A DNA stretch of 64,000 nucleotides from Mycolicibacterium sp. BiH015. GTDB lineage: Bacteria > Actinomycetota > Actinomycetes > Mycobacteriales > Mycobacteriaceae. This document shows, piece by piece, positions 27,097 through 36,392 of the stretch; within the stretch, counting starts at the first letter, position 1; each line of letters begins with the position of its first letter. The notes beneath the pieces are model-generated. The model saw only the letters and a list, made by a program, of their open reading frames with translations. It was not told the origin of the DNA and did not search any database. The stretch lies in NCBI RefSeq assembly GCF_027706845.1, contig NZ_JAQGCZ010000004.1, positions 62,001-126,000 of the forward strand, given 5' to 3'. Both the position numbers and the translations under genes were made by a program.

Positions 27097-28041
27097 ATGA
27101 AGCGGGGGTTTCTGCTGGTCCTGCTGCTTGTAGTGATCACCCCGGGGTGTAGCTCGTCGGGTGACGACGTGACGGAGAACGGTCTGCACGTCCGGCTGCT
27201 AGAAGAGGTCGGCGACGGGTTCAACCGGGTCAGCGCCGGCCGCGATCAGCTGATCGCGTTCGACGGTGGCGACGGCTACGTCATCGATCCGGCGACGGGT
27301 GCACCCACGGGGGTGGTGATCGATCTGCCCGCCAGCCACACCAGGCGAGCAGTAGCCGACGACGGGTCGATCTGGTTCACGAGCACCGAGTTGGACCCGC
27401 CGGCTATGCGGATGGATCCGTCCGGAGGGGCAGGGATCGAACTTGTGATGCCGCCAGGCCTCGTCGGCGTCGGGGTGGCCGTCAGTGGTGACCGAGGCTG
27501 GGTCATGGCGCCCTTCGACCACAAGGCGGTGCCGTTTACCGCCGACGGTGTCGCGGGCGTTCCCGTCGACGTGCCCTGCGAGATGATCGTCGCTGATGAT
27601 CCATTGCCGGGCGATGACCGCTCGGTGTGGGCTTACTGCGAGCAGGGAGTCGCGCGCATCGATACGGTCACCGGCCAGGCGACCCTGGTTGACATCGGCG
27701 GCCCCCCAACGGGACTCGCTCTCACCGATTCGGCTTTGTGGGCGGCTCGCGAGGGGAAGCTGTATGCCATCGACGTCGACACGGGCTCGATCGCGAAGAC
27801 GGTGGACAGGTCCGACGCCCACGGCCTCGCCGGATCCGGTGACGACCTATGGGTCACCGGCGGCGGCATCACGTTGCACTCCGCTTCCGACGGCGCTCAG
27901 GTGGCCGGTCCAGTGGGGCTGCCCGAGATCTCCGATCAGGTGGGCACCGCGATCCAGGAGATCGCAGCCATCGACGGGCGGCTTTTCCTCACACTGAACT
28001 TCTACGGCACGCCGTTGGTCATGGTGGATCGGCCGGCTTGA
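27097..28041 (+). CDS. Lipoprotein with beta-propeller-like repeats
   Basis: A 314-residue lipoprotein. The ATG at 27097 begins a basic signal (MKRGFLLVLLLVV) with lipobox I-T-P-G-C and Cys18, followed by Ser/Gly. The mature part consists of repeated short strands with patterns such as D-D-G-S-I-W-F, D-R-S-V-W-A-Y, D-S-A-L-W-A-A and S-G-D-D-L-W-V-T, each about 45 residues apart. This is the look of a 6-7 bladed beta propeller of the SMP-30/NHL/Vgb kind. No catalytic residues can be assigned. The frame is open far upstream to 26194, but that part is antisense to the lipase gene. Confidence 0.8.
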   Translation: MKRGFLLVLLLVVITPGCSSSGDDVTENGLHVRLLEEVGDGFNRVSAGRDQLIAFDGGDGYVIDPATGAPTGVVIDLPASHTRRAVADDGSIWFTSTELDPPAMRMDPSGGAGIELVMPPGLVGVGVAVSGDRGWVMAPFDHKAVPFTADGVAGVPVDVPCEMIVADDPLPGDDRSVWAYCEQGVARIDTVTGQATLVDIGGPPTGLALTDSALWAAREGKLYAIDVDTGSIAKTVDRSDAHGLAGSGDDLWVTGGGITLHSASDGAQVAGPVGLPEISDQVGTAIQEIAAIDGRLFLTLNFYGTPLVMVDRPA

Positions 28042-28070
28042 TCAGTGTCGGCAGTCGCGGGCGTCGCGAA

Positions 28071-28868
28071 CTACAGCACGGATCCTCGTTCGTCGCACGG
28101 GGCGTCCACGTCCGAATCGATGAGTGCCACCGTGCGGGTCATTTCCGTCGGCGCCACGCTGCCGTGGTTGCCGGAGTACGGGCGGTCGAGGAACACCACC
28201 ACCAGCAGGCCCGCGGTCACGAGCGCAGAGACACACGCAATGGGCAATGCCTGGATCAACCGGTTCTCTCGCGGATCGGCCTGAACGACCATATAGGTCA
28301 GCGTGGCCGTCGCCCCGAGTCCCAATGCGAACCACAGCGGAAGCGGCAGGGTCGGAGCTGCCTCGCCGAGCCGTTGACGCCGGCCGTCGCGGCGCTGCGC
28401 CTCCTGGTCGAACCACTGGGCGTAGGCCGCCTCCTCTGATGCGGTGCGCGGGTCGGCCGAAGCGAAGTCGCGGTGCATCGCGGCCACCCAGGACTCCACC
28501 AGGTCACTGGATCCGCCTTCCTTCATGGCCGCCCACTCGTCGCTGATGACCGCACGCCCGTAGCAGACAAGGTCTCCGCGAAGTCTGTCTTTCGCCGGGG
28601 AAGGCAGCGCATCGGCGACCGAGCTCATCTCGGTCACCGCGACGCCCTCGAGGCTCGAGCCGTCTTTGGCGCGTTGAAAACTCTGCAGGGCGAACAGGAT
28701 CACGAACGCGAGCATGACCGCGAACATCGTCCCGATCAGGGTCAGCGACCCGGCGCTGCGGGTCAGATCGGTGAACCACCCTCCCTCGGGCGCTCGCCGG
28801 CGCACCAGCAGTTTGGCGGTGACCGCTGTGGCCACCACGCCGACAAGGATGAGCGGGGCTAGCCACAT
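28071..28868 (-). CDS. DUF4239 (bestrophin-like) membrane protein
   Basis: A 265-residue integral membrane protein. TM1 is at the N-terminus (M-W-L-A-P-L-I-L-V-G-V-V), TM2 in F-A-V-M-L-A-F-V-I-L-F-A-L-Q-S-F, then comes a soluble region with an E-M-S-S-V-A-D-A-L-P segment and an R..Y-x-R-A-V-I-x-x-E-W motif. Two further TMs lie near residues 182-240. This four-TM layout is that of the bestrophin-like DUF4239 family, of uncertain channel function. I place the start at the ATG at 28868, one turn before TM1; an ATG at 28907 would add 13 polar residues. It is convergent with the lipoprotein gene. Confidence 0.8.
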   Translation of the reverse strand: MWLAPLILVGVVATAVTAKLLVRRRAPEGGWFTDLTRSAGSLTLIGTMFAVMLAFVILFALQSFQRAKDGSSLEGVAVTEMSSVADALPSPAKDRLRGDLVCYGRAVISDEWAAMKEGGSSDLVESWVAAMHRDFASADPRTASEEAAYAQWFDQEAQRRDGRRQRLGEAAPTLPLPLWFALGLGATATLTYMVVQADPRENRLIQALPIACVSALVTAGLLVVVFLDRPYSGNHGSVAPTEMTRTVALIDSDVDAPCDERGSVL

Positions 28869-29106
28869 CAGCACGCAGTGACTGTAGACGTCGGAGCCGT
28901 GCCGCATCCGCTGTTTGCGTCAGCCAGAGCTCCTGTGATGCAAAGAGATTGAAGCGGCGGGCCAACCTGGATCGCTGGCCGCCCGAGGGGAGACTGCGAT
29001 GAAGTCGCGAATCTGCTGTTCTCCGTTCTCAATTCCGCATGCATTAAGTGATCATGGACGATATTGTTACTTAGGCAAATAATTGGACGTAGAGGGCGGG
29101 GATGAC

Positions 29107-29355
29107 ATGAAGAAGGCGATCGCGGCCGTTGCACTGGCGTTTGCGGGCTTGATGAGCGCGGCGGGAACGGCCAATGCTGTTGATTATCTGGAGACCGACT
29201 CCGATGGAACGCCCTGGTTCTGGCCCACCGAAGCCCAGTGCCAGTCGGATGCTCCATTGGTGTGGAACGATCCGAACTTCGATCGGGCCTACCCGTACTG
29301 GTACTGCGCTCCGGGTGACGGCGGCTTCTACCTGTTCAGCACCGACGGTCGGTAG
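29107..29355 (+). CDS. Small secreted protein with two cysteines
   Basis: An 82-residue exported protein. The signal peptide is M-K-K-A-I-A-A-V-A-L-A-F..., with cleavage near ANA-V at about residue 23. The 60-residue mature part is rich in Trp, Tyr, Asp and Pro (P-W-F-W-P; Y-P-Y-W-Y) with two Cys that can form one disulfide. I prefer the ATG at 29107 to one at 29083 because it starts the signal directly and has GGGGAT 5 nt upstream. The family was not recognised. The 249 bp after it, up to the TetR gene, hold no gene I can support. Confidence 0.7.
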   Translation: MKKAIAAVALAFAGLMSAAGTANAVDYLETDSDGTPWFWPTEAQCQSDAPLVWNDPNFDRAYPYWYCAPGDGGFYLFSTDGR

Positions 29356-29604
29356 ACGGGAAAGCCGAGCGCAGCAGGGCTTTTCGGGCGACGCTGGGCG
29401 CGGCGACCGTCGGCGACTGCAGATTCGAATCTGGCGCCGGCAGTGGCCGCGATGAACCTTTCGGACCGATCGCACCGGCAGCAGTCGTGGACGATCACTG
29501 CGGTTTCCATCGTGGGAGGCCGGTCCACACTTCCCTGGTCGATCAACCCGTCCGCGAATCTCGAACCGCGCATCTCGATTTCGGCAGTCGGCAATACTTG
29601 AGCG

Positions 29605-30180
29605 ATGCACCGGCCGGAATTGGCGAGCTTGCGCGAACGCAAGAAGATCAAAACGCGGGCAGCGATCCGTGAGGCTGCGTTGCAGTTGTTTCTCGCGCAG
29701 GGTTATGCCAAGACGACCATCGACCAGATCGTCGAGAAAGCCGACGTCTCCGCACGCACGTTCTATCGCTATTTCGGCGTGAAGGAGGCGCTGCTGATCT
29801 GCGACCAGTTCGGGCCGATCGTCTCGGCGTTCATCGACGCACCGAGAGACCTGTCGCCCGCGGCCGCATACAGGCACGCGGTGAACGCGTACTTCGCCGA
29901 CCTCACCGATGAAGAACGTCACGAGGCGATCGTCACCCAGCACTTGCTCTACACGGTGCCGGAGGCCCGCGGATTGCTGTATTCGGCCTACGTCGATCTG
30001 ATCGAGCGGCTCGCCGATGCCCTCGTGCGCCGCCTCGATCGGCCGTCCGACCTTGCCGAACGTCGGGTCATCTCCGGCGCCATCGTCGGAGTGTTGATTG
30101 CCGCGTCCGACGGCGCGCCTCTGCCAGAGCAGGAGCTAATGCGCAGCTTCGAGATTCTGGAAGCCAAGATGGGTTGGTGA
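29605..30180 (+). CDS. TetR family transcriptional regulator
   Basis: A 191-residue TetR protein. The HTH is at residues 14-60 (T-R-A-A-I-R-E-A-A-L-Q-L-F and Y-A-K-T-T-I-D-Q-I-V-E-K-A-D-V-S-A-R-T-F-Y-R-Y-F), and the C-terminal domain is all-helical. Two 11-bp direct repeats, GCGAATCTCGA and GCGCATCTCGA with a period of 14 bp, lie at 29554-29578, 27-51 nt upstream, and could be its binding site. No partner gene is adjacent, so its target is unknown. Confidence 0.9.
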   Translation: MHRPELASLRERKKIKTRAAIREAALQLFLAQGYAKTTIDQIVEKADVSARTFYRYFGVKEALLICDQFGPIVSAFIDAPRDLSPAAAYRHAVNAYFADLTDEERHEAIVTQHLLYTVPEARGLLYSAYVDLIERLADALVRRLDRPSDLAERRVISGAIVGVLIAASDGAPLPEQELMRSFEILEAKMGW

Positions 30181-30409
30181 CAAGGGCATTCAGTTCCACG
30201 GCTGCGGCTTCCTGTCGCGACAAAGCGGCGGACCGTCAGAGGATATTTCACCTTCGCCGCAGTTTGGCGCCGCCTCCCGTGCAACGACTGGGCTTGTGTG
30301 AGCAAACACGATTTGCCGCGGTTCGCGGGATTGCTTCCTGATTGGACGGGAGGGGGACGGGACGAGCCGCCGTCGTGTGCCAGCAGAAAGCCTTAACCAA
30401 CGCGTTCGG

Positions 30410-30483
30410 TGGAGCCGATGACGGGAATCGAACCCGCGTATTCAGCTTGGGAAGCTGATGTTCTGCCATTGAACTACATCGGC
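30410..30483 (-). tRNA. tRNA-Gly (anticodon CCC)
   Basis: The minus strand folds into a complete tRNA. The acceptor stem is GCCGATG/CATCGGC, the D-stem GTTC/GAAC, the anticodon stem TCAGC/GCTGA with loop TTCCCAA (anticodon CCC), and the T-loop TTCGATT. The discriminator is T, and an encoded CCA covers 30410-30412. The body without CCA is 71 nt. A tRNA-Gly at this position relative to dcd is also seen in M. tuberculosis (glyU, from memory). There is no integrase or att duplication beside it. Confidence 0.95.
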
Positions 30484-30621
30484 GGTGTGGCTAGAGAGAC
30501 TAGCAGGGGCGGCCACCTCGACGAAGCGAGAGCCGCCGGACGTAGCGCCCTTTTTTGCCTGGGCGTCAGCTAGCCTTTGCTCCGGTCAGCTTCCCAGCAA
30601 GTTCACAGGAGTCGAGTATTC

Positions 30622-31704
30622 ATGGCGCACAGCGTGTTTCATCGGTCGATCACCGCAGGAGTCGCGCTGGCCGGCGCCGGGGCCATTGCGTTCTCGACCT
30701 TGCCCGTGCTGCCCAACCATGAGGTTGCCGTCGCCCGCGCTGCGGCCGTCGTCCAGCCCGCCGCCGCCCCTCGTGTGCTCACCGCCGAGGTGGAGTACGC
30801 CTCGCTGGTGCAGTCGCTGGAGATCCTGCTCAGCGGCGCTGCCGGCGCCGTCGGTCAAAGCTTCGCAGCCTTCAGCACGCAGATGCCCGCCATCTTCCGA
30901 CAGGTCCAGGAGCAGTGGGCCGATCCCGACCTCACGCCGTGGAACCACTCCCTGATCGCGTCCGCATTCTTCACCCCGGTCGCCCCCCTGGTCGTCGGAC
31001 CCTTCACCGACGCCGTCGCCGAAGTCCTGGCCCAGACCTTTCCGTCCCGCGGCGACGAGATCCGCGAAAAACTCCCCGAGGCGGTCGAATACGCATTCGC
31101 CAGGCTGATCGGGCCTCTCATCAGCGCCATCGGCGCCACCGGTGCAGTCCACCAACAGATCTACGCCGCAGGCATGGCCGGCAACGCGCCCGGACAATGG
31201 CTCGCCCTCCTGCGCGCACCGGGCACGATCCTCGACGGCTTTCTCAACGGCGGCTACGGCGACATCAGCGCACTGCTCACCGGGCAAGCGGGCGGCGACC
31301 GCATCGCCGCGCCGGGCCTGCTCACCCCGTGGGGCGAGTATCCGCAGGACCGCAGTGTCACCGACGACTGGGACGGGATCCCGTCCGAGGAAACGGCGCA
31401 GCGGACCCTCGCCGACGAGTCAGAGGCTGAAACCGCCGCCGACATCGTCGAGGTCGTCGAGGTCGCGGTATCCGACGGAGGGGACGTCGCCGAGACCGAC
31501 AAGGCCGAAGCGACGACGTCCGCCGATACGTCGGTGGACGAAAACGACTCGGCCGTCGCAGGTTCCGACGAGGAAGCCGACAAGGCCGACGAGGCCGACA
31601 AGGCCGAGCGTCAGACGACGAAGGCCGGCCGGGCCGACGAGGCGGACACCACGAGCGAGGATGCCTCGAAGGACTCCGGTGCGGACGGCGCAGACGGCGA
31701 GTAG
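30622..31704 (+). CDS. Exported protein with acidic Asp/Glu/Ala tail
   Basis: A 360-residue secreted protein resembling the product of 15869-17068. The signal peptide is I-T-A-G-V-A-L-A-G-A-G-A-I-A-F. A hydrophobic, low-charge domain covers about residues 55-220 with N-H-S-L-I-A-S-A-F-F-T-P-V-A-P. A 120-residue tail of E-A-D-K-A-D-E-A-D-K-A-E type repeats follows. The ATG at 30622 has AGGAG 11 nt upstream. In M. tuberculosis the slot before dcd holds an exported protein gene (Rv0320), but I cannot claim orthology. The function is unknown. Confidence 0.75.
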   Translation: MAHSVFHRSITAGVALAGAGAIAFSTLPVLPNHEVAVARAAAVVQPAAAPRVLTAEVEYASLVQSLEILLSGAAGAVGQSFAAFSTQMPAIFRQVQEQWADPDLTPWNHSLIASAFFTPVAPLVVGPFTDAVAEVLAQTFPSRGDEIREKLPEAVEYAFARLIGPLISAIGATGAVHQQIYAAGMAGNAPGQWLALLRAPGTILDGFLNGGYGDISALLTGQAGGDRIAAPGLLTPWGEYPQDRSVTDDWDGIPSEETAQRTLADESEAETAADIVEVVEVAVSDGGDVAETDKAEATTSADTSVDENDSAVAGSDEEADKADEADKAERQTTKAGRADEADTTSEDASKDSGADGADGE

Positions 31705-31744
31705 CGTCCGAAGTTCGCACAGTCGGCGTTTTCGGGGGAAACAG

Positions 31745-32185
31745 ATGAAGCGTGTCGTTCTCGCAGCAGCAATGATGTCGGCCGCCATGATCGCGACGCC
31801 CGCCGCGGGTGCCACCCCGCCGCAGGGTGACATCGAACGCACCGACCTCGGCCAGGGCACCACAACCGCCCCGGTCGTCATCGTCGCGGTCGGTCAGCCT
31901 ACAACGCTGTACGTCCAGGACCTGGTACTGCACGGTGCGGCGAGCAGCGGTTGGCATACCCACCCCGGCCCCGAGCACACTGTCATCCACAGCGGAACGG
32001 TGTACGTGCAGACGGCGCAGAACTGCGCGCCCGTCGCCTATCCGCAGGGACAGGCTGTCTTCATCCCCGCCGGCGTGCCCCACATCGTGCGCAACGAAGG
32101 ACCGGGCGACGCGCACGCCATCGTCACGTACACGCTGCCGGCGGACCGCCCGATCCGCGACGACGCCGCCGCGGCCTGCCCGTGA
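31745..32185 (+). CDS. Secreted cupin-domain protein
   Basis: A 146-residue exported protein with a signal peptide ([11 protein letters not shown]..., cleavage near AGA-T). It is a single-domain cupin. Motif 1 is [16 protein letters not shown], carrying two His and a Glu as metal ligands. Motif 2 is [10 protein letters not shown] with the third His. GGGGGA lies 5 nt before the ATG. Catalytic activity is possible because all metal ligands are present, but no substrate can be named. It lies directly upstream of dcd and downstream of the acidic-tailed exported gene. Confidence 0.88.
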   Translation: MKRVVLAAAMMSAAMIATPAAGATPPQGDIERTDLGQGTTTAPVVIVAVGQPTTLYVQDLVLHGAASSGWHTHPGPEHTVIHSGTVYVQTAQNCAPVAYPQGQAVFIPAGVPHIVRNEGPGDAHAIVTYTLPADRPIRDDAAAACP

Positions 32186-32222
32186 CCGGAGCCTGCGGCT
32201 GACGCCGGGATACTCTCGTGCG

Positions 32223-32795
32223 GTGCTGCTCTCCGACCGCGACATCCGGGCCGAAATCCACAACGGCCGGCTCGGCGTCGACCCGTTCGACGACAGTATG
32301 GTCCAGCCCTCCAGCGTCGACGTCCGCCTCGACAACCTGTTCCGCGTCTTCAACAACACCCGCTACACCCACATCGACCCCGCGCAGCGTCAGGACGATC
32401 TGACCACGCTGGTCGAGCCCAAGGAGGGCGAGCCGTTCGTACTGCACCCGGGTGAGTTCGTGCTCGGGGCGACGCTGGAACGCTGCACGCTTCCCGACGA
32501 CCTCGCGGGCAGGCTCGAAGGCAAGTCGTCCTTGGGACGCCTCGGCCTGCTGACGCACTCGACGGCGGGCTTCATCGACCCCGGCTTCTCCGGACACATC
32601 ACCCTGGAGCTGTCCAACGTCGCGAATCTTCCGATCACGCTGTGGCCCGGCATGAAGATCGGCCAGCTCTGCCTGCTGCGGCTCACCAGCCCCGCTCAGC
32701 ACCCCTACGGCAGCGACAAGGTCGGGTCGAAGTACCAGAACCAGCGCGGGCCGACACCGTCGAAGTCGTACCAGAATTTCCTCAAGTCCAACTGA
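32223..32795 (+). CDS. dcd: dCTP deaminase (probably dUMP-forming)
   Basis: A 190-residue protein that matches the M. tuberculosis Dcd length exactly. It converts dCTP to dUTP, and in mycobacteria probably onwards to dUMP, supplying thymidylate synthesis. Signature segments are [32 protein letters not shown] with catalytic Glu129, and the nucleotide-binding C-terminus [11 protein letters not shown]. The start is GTG at 32223. The T-H-S-T-A-G loop is the one seen in bifunctional enzymes. Confidence 0.96.
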   Translation: MLLSDRDIRAEIHNGRLGVDPFDDSMVQPSSVDVRLDNLFRVFNNTRYTHIDPAQRQDDLTTLVEPKEGEPFVLHPGEFVLGATLERCTLPDDLAGRLEGKSSLGRLGLLTHSTAGFIDPGFSGHITLELSNVANLPITLWPGMKIGQLCLLRLTSPAQHPYGSDKVGSKYQNQRGPTPSKSYQNFLKSN

Positions 32796-33024
32796 CAAAA
32801 ATTGACCACAGCGCAGACCTAGGTCCGGCTTGTAATGTCATAAGCACCGGCGCCACCGGTCGTTCGTGCCGCGTGTTCCGGCCAGATCTTCATCAACGCT
32901 CAGCTAACGGCGTGAGGTGTAACGCAGCAGCTGTTCCCGCCGATGAAGTATCTAGTTGTCGGCTCGCCTTGCGCGTCCCAGCGGTGCCGACCACCAGGCT
33001 GCAGCAAATGTTTTGGAGGGGACA

Positions 33025-34641
33025 GTGGACATCGTATTAGGTGTGTCGATGACACCTACGACGGTGCGCATGGTGCTGGTTGAAGGCGAAAAGGCCGACG
33101 GGGTCACCGTCGACCACGACACCTTCGACGTCGGCTCCGTGGAGGGATCGGCAAACGCCGCAGAGCACGTCGTCTCGGCGGTGCTCGGCACCAAGGAAAG
33201 CGCCGAGACCGGCGGGCACCACCTCAAGGCGATCGGTGTCGCATGGAGCGATCACACCGAGGCCACCGCGCTGCGTGATGCGCTCGCCGCGCATGGCATC
33301 AGTGACGTCATGCTCGTCTCCGAAGGGCACGCGGCCGCGTCGCTGGCCCAGGCCGTCGGCCGCGCCGTCGACTACGACACCACCGCGCTGCTGTTCGTCG
33401 ACCGCGACACCGCGACCCTGTCGGTCGTGCAGACCGATGACGGTTCGGTGGTCAAGGTGCTCAGCCGCTCGCTGCACAGCGCCGACGCGATGGCCGTGCT
33501 GACCGAGATGGCCGAGGCCGTCGCGGCCCAGGTGTCGCCACCCCAGGGCATCTTCGTCGTCGGCTCCGGCGTCGACATCAGCTCGGTCAAATCCCACCTC
33601 GAGCATCTCGTCCCCCTCCCGGTTCACGCGCCTGATGACGCCGAACTCGCGCTGGCCCGTGGCGCCGCGCTGGCATCGGCCTCGGCGCCGGCGCTGGAGG
33701 CGACGACCGTCGGGCTGGCCTACTCCCAGGACCCCGACGGCCCCACGGCCGGTTCGGTGCTGGCTGGGCTCGCCGCCGCCGACACGCAGCTGGCTGCCGC
33801 GGGTGCCGAGGATGTGGTCGACGAATTCGCGCCGACGGAGATGCGGCCCGCCGACGAGGAGCGCAAGCCGTTCCTGCTTGTGGGCAGCGCGTTGACATCG
33901 CTGTTCGTGGTCGGCGTCGTCGCACTGGTCATCTCGCTGGCCATCAGCATCCGCCCGACCGCCGACCAGCGGCCGAGCCCCGCGCAAGCCGTGATCGTGC
34001 CCAGCAGCCAGGTGCCCGCGCCCGACCCGGCACCCGCGCAGCAGGAAGCCGCCGTCGTTCCGCCCGCTCCGCAGACGGCCGAGACCATCAAGCCGCCGGT
34101 GCCGGTCGTCCAGGAAGCTCCGCAACAGGCGCCCAGAACCGTGTACGTCGAGCAGGCGCCCGCGCCGGCAGCACCGGCTCCCGCCCCGGCGCCTGCGGCT
34201 CCTGCGCCGGCTCCGGCCCCCGCCGCGCCGCCGCCGGTCGTCGCACCGGTGGTGGTCCCTCCGCCGGTGATCGTGCTGCCACGCCAGCCGCAGTGGACGC
34301 CGCCCCGGTGGCAGTGGCCCAACCAGCAGCCGGATAACGATCCGTGGGACCCGCCGTGGGAGGACGACGATCCGCCCACGACCAGGCCGCCGGTGACGAC
34401 GAAGACGCCGCAGGTGCCGACGGTCCCGCAGGTCCCGACCGTACCGACGGTGCCCCAGGTACCGCAGCAGCCGCAATGGCCCGGCAGCGGATCGGGATCC
34501 GGTTCAGGATCCGGGTCGGGATCGGGCAGCAGCGGCCGCGGTGACAGCGGCGGCTCACGAGGCGGCTCGGGTACCGGCGTTCCCGGCGACATCAACGGCG
34601 ACGGCTGCTTCCTGATCTTCTGCGGTACCGGGCGCAACTAG
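33025..34641 (+). CDS. Hsp70/actin-fold-like membrane protein (DUF7159 type) with Pro-rich tail
   Basis: A 538-residue mycobacterium-type protein. Residues 1-210 (V-L-G-V-S-M-T-P-T-T-V-R-M-V-L-V-E-G) resemble a degenerate Hsp70/actin ATPase lobe. One TM helix lies at about 291-313 (G-S-A-L-T-S-L-F-V-V-G-V-V-A-L-V). Beyond it the protein is extracytoplasmic: an A-P-A-P repeat, a W/P-rich region, and a Gly-Ser run with a short Cys-containing end. The start is GTG at 33025 with GGAGGG 4 nt upstream. Two further Hsp70-like membrane proteins flank the ini genes at 53627 and 60927. Function is unknown. Confidence 0.8.
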   Translation: MDIVLGVSMTPTTVRMVLVEGEKADGVTVDHDTFDVGSVEGSANAAEHVVSAVLGTKESAETGGHHLKAIGVAWSDHTEATALRDALAAHGISDVMLVSEGHAAASLAQAVGRAVDYDTTALLFVDRDTATLSVVQTDDGSVVKVLSRSLHSADAMAVLTEMAEAVAAQVSPPQGIFVVGSGVDISSVKSHLEHLVPLPVHAPDDAELALARGAALASASAPALEATTVGLAYSQDPDGPTAGSVLAGLAAADTQLAAAGAEDVVDEFAPTEMRPADEERKPFLLVGSALTSLFVVGVVALVISLAISIRPTADQRPSPAQAVIVPSSQVPAPDPAPAQQEAAVVPPAPQTAETIKPPVPVVQEAPQQAPRTVYVEQAPAPAAPAPAPAPAAPAPAPAPAAPPPVVAPVVVPPPVIVLPRQPQWTPPRWQWPNQQPDNDPWDPPWEDDDPPTTRPPVTTKTPQVPTVPQVPTVPTVPQVPQQPQWPGSGSGSGSGSGSGSGSSGRGDSGGSRGGSGTGVPGDINGDGCFLIFCGTGRN

Positions 34642-34718
34642 CGTTCGTCACCTCCCGTTGGTCTGACGCTTGGTGTCGCGTTGGCTTCAGCTCATCGTGG
34701 GTGGGTACTGAGGGCGAT

Positions 34719-36059
34719 ATGCGCTGCACTGTGTTCGGAACCGGCTATCTGGGTGCGACCCACGTCGCGGGCATGGCCGAGCTCGGCCACGAGGTGATCG
34801 GCGTCGACGTCGACGCCGGCAAGGTTGCGAAACTGTCCGGCGGTGACGTCCCGTTCTACGAGCCCGGGCTGCGGGAGATGTTGCAGCGCAACATCGATGC
34901 GGGACGTCTGCGCTTCACCACCGATTATGCCGAGGCGGCCGAATTCGCCGATGTGCACTTCCTCGGGGTCGGAACACCGCAGAAGAAGGGCGAATACGCG
35001 GCCGATCTACGCCACGTCTACGCCGTGATCGACACCCTGGTGCCGCTGCTGACCCGTTCCGCGGTGATCGTCGGCAAGTCGACCGTGCCGGTCGGCACCG
35101 CGGCCGAACTCGTCGAGCGGGCCGCAGGCCTCGCTCCGGAAGGCGTCACCGTCGAGGTGGCGTGGAACCCGGAGTTCCTGCGGGAAGGGTTCGCCGTGGC
35201 CGACACCTTGCACCCCGACCGCATTGTGCTTGGGGTGCAGAATAACTCACAGTTCGCCGAGAAGGTGGTGCGGGAGATGTACGCGCCGCTGCTCGCCGAC
35301 GGAGTCCCGTTCCTGGTCGCCGACCTGCAGACCGCCGAACTGGTCAAAGTGTCCGCCAACGCATTTCTGGCCACCAAGATCTCGTTCATCAACGCGATCT
35401 CGGAGGTCTGCGAGGCCGTTGACGCCGACGTCACGCTGCTGGCCGATGCGCTCGGCTACGACGCACGCATCGGTCGCCGATTCCTGAACGCGGGCCTGGG
35501 ATTCGGCGGAGGCTGCCTGCCCAAGGACATTCGGGCATTCATGGCCCGCGCAGGCGAACTCGGGGCCAACCATGCGCTGACCTTCCTGCGCGAGGTCGAC
35601 AGCATAAACATGCGCCGCCGCACCCGGATGGTCGAATTGGCCACCAGGGCGTGCGGCGGGTCGCTGTTGGGCGCCAACGCCGCAGTTCTCGGCGCCGCGT
35701 TCAAGCCCGAGTCCGACGACGTCCGCGACTCTCCCGCGCTCAACGTCGCCGGCATGCTGCAACTGCACGGAGCGACCGTCAACGTGTACGACCCGCAGGC
35801 GATCGAGAACTCGCGGCGGCTCTTCCCCACGCTGAACTACTCCACGTCGGTGCTGGAGGCCTGTGAGCGCGCCGACGCCGTGCTGGTCCTGACGGAGTGG
35901 CGCGAGTTCGTCGACATGGATCCCGACGCGCTGGCCGAGGTGGTACGCGCGAAAGTGATTGTCGACGGCCGCAATTGCCTCGATGTCCGGAAGTGGCAGA
36001 GCGCGGGCTGGCGAGTGCATGCACTCGGTCGAAACCTGGAGAGTGCCGTCCCGGCGTAA
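34719..36059 (+). CDS. udgA: UDP-glucose 6-dehydrogenase
   Basis: A 446-residue enzyme that oxidises UDP-glucose to UDP-glucuronate with two NAD+. The N-terminal Rossmann motif is V-F-G-T-G-Y-L-G. The catalytic Cys266 is in G-G-G-C-L-P-K-D, and K-S-T-V-P-V-G and A-E-L-V-K-V-S-A-N-A-F-L-A-T-K are family hallmarks. The ATG at 34719 follows GAGGG; six upstream codons to 34701 are not conserved. It is the counterpart of Rv0322 and is in the same place relative to dcd. The product feeds cell-envelope polysaccharide synthesis. Confidence 0.94.
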   Translation: MRCTVFGTGYLGATHVAGMAELGHEVIGVDVDAGKVAKLSGGDVPFYEPGLREMLQRNIDAGRLRFTTDYAEAAEFADVHFLGVGTPQKKGEYAADLRHVYAVIDTLVPLLTRSAVIVGKSTVPVGTAAELVERAAGLAPEGVTVEVAWNPEFLREGFAVADTLHPDRIVLGVQNNSQFAEKVVREMYAPLLADGVPFLVADLQTAELVKVSANAFLATKISFINAISEVCEAVDADVTLLADALGYDARIGRRFLNAGLGFGGGCLPKDIRAFMARAGELGANHALTFLREVDSINMRRRTRMVELATRACGGSLLGANAAVLGAAFKPESDDVRDSPALNVAGMLQLHGATVNVYDPQAIENSRRLFPTLNYSTSVLEACERADAVLVLTEWREFVDMDPDALAEVVRAKVIVDGRNCLDVRKWQSAGWRVHALGRNLESAVPA

Positions 36060-36068
36060 CGTCGGTGC

Positions 36069-36392
36069 ATGCCCGTATATGCGCTGAACCTGTTCGACAT
36101 CGCCGATCGCGACGAATACCTGGCCTATTCGAAGCGCTCACCCGCCGAGGTCGCCAAGCACGGAGGCCGCGTCGTGGCGCTCGGACAATTCCGGGAGTCC
36201 GTCACCGGTGACATCGAGCCCCGCTCTGTCCTCATCCTGGTCGAGTGGGAATCGAAGGAGGCGTTCGACGGCTACTGCAATGATCCCGACCTGGCCGATC
36301 TGCACGCCCACCGGGAAGACGGCTCGTCGTCCTACATCTGGCACCTGTTCGATCGCTTGGACGACCTGCGACCCCTGCTTAAGGTGAACTGA
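36069..36392 (+). CDS. DUF1330 family protein
   Basis: A 107-residue single-domain protein of the dimeric alpha/beta-barrel superfamily, DUF1330 type. It has Y-A-L-N-L-F-D-I, V-V-A-L-G-Q-F, and I-L-V-E-W-E-S-K-E-A-F-D-G-Y-C-N-D-P, the characteristic W-x-S-x-E-A-x-x-x-Y pattern. It is cytoplasmic. It starts 10 nt after udgA, and its stop overlaps the P450 start by 1 nt (TGATG), so it is translationally coupled to the P450. Its activity is unknown. Confidence 0.85.
   Translation: MPVYALNLFDIADRDEYLAYSKRSPAEVAKHGGRVVALGQFRESVTGDIEPRSVLILVEWESKEAFDGYCNDPDLADLHAHREDGSSSYIWHLFDRLDDLRPLLKVN

Noticed and set aside
30410..30483. tRNA-Gly as an integration site for a mobile element
   Set aside because: No integrase, no direct repeat of the tRNA 3' end and no composition change nearby; the tRNA position matches the conserved mycobacterial order.
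33037..34476. 479-codon minus-strand frame over the DUF7159-type gene
   Set aside because: Low-complexity Arg/His/Gly shadow of the Pro-rich tail; the plus-strand gene has a strong ribosome-binding site and clear domain.
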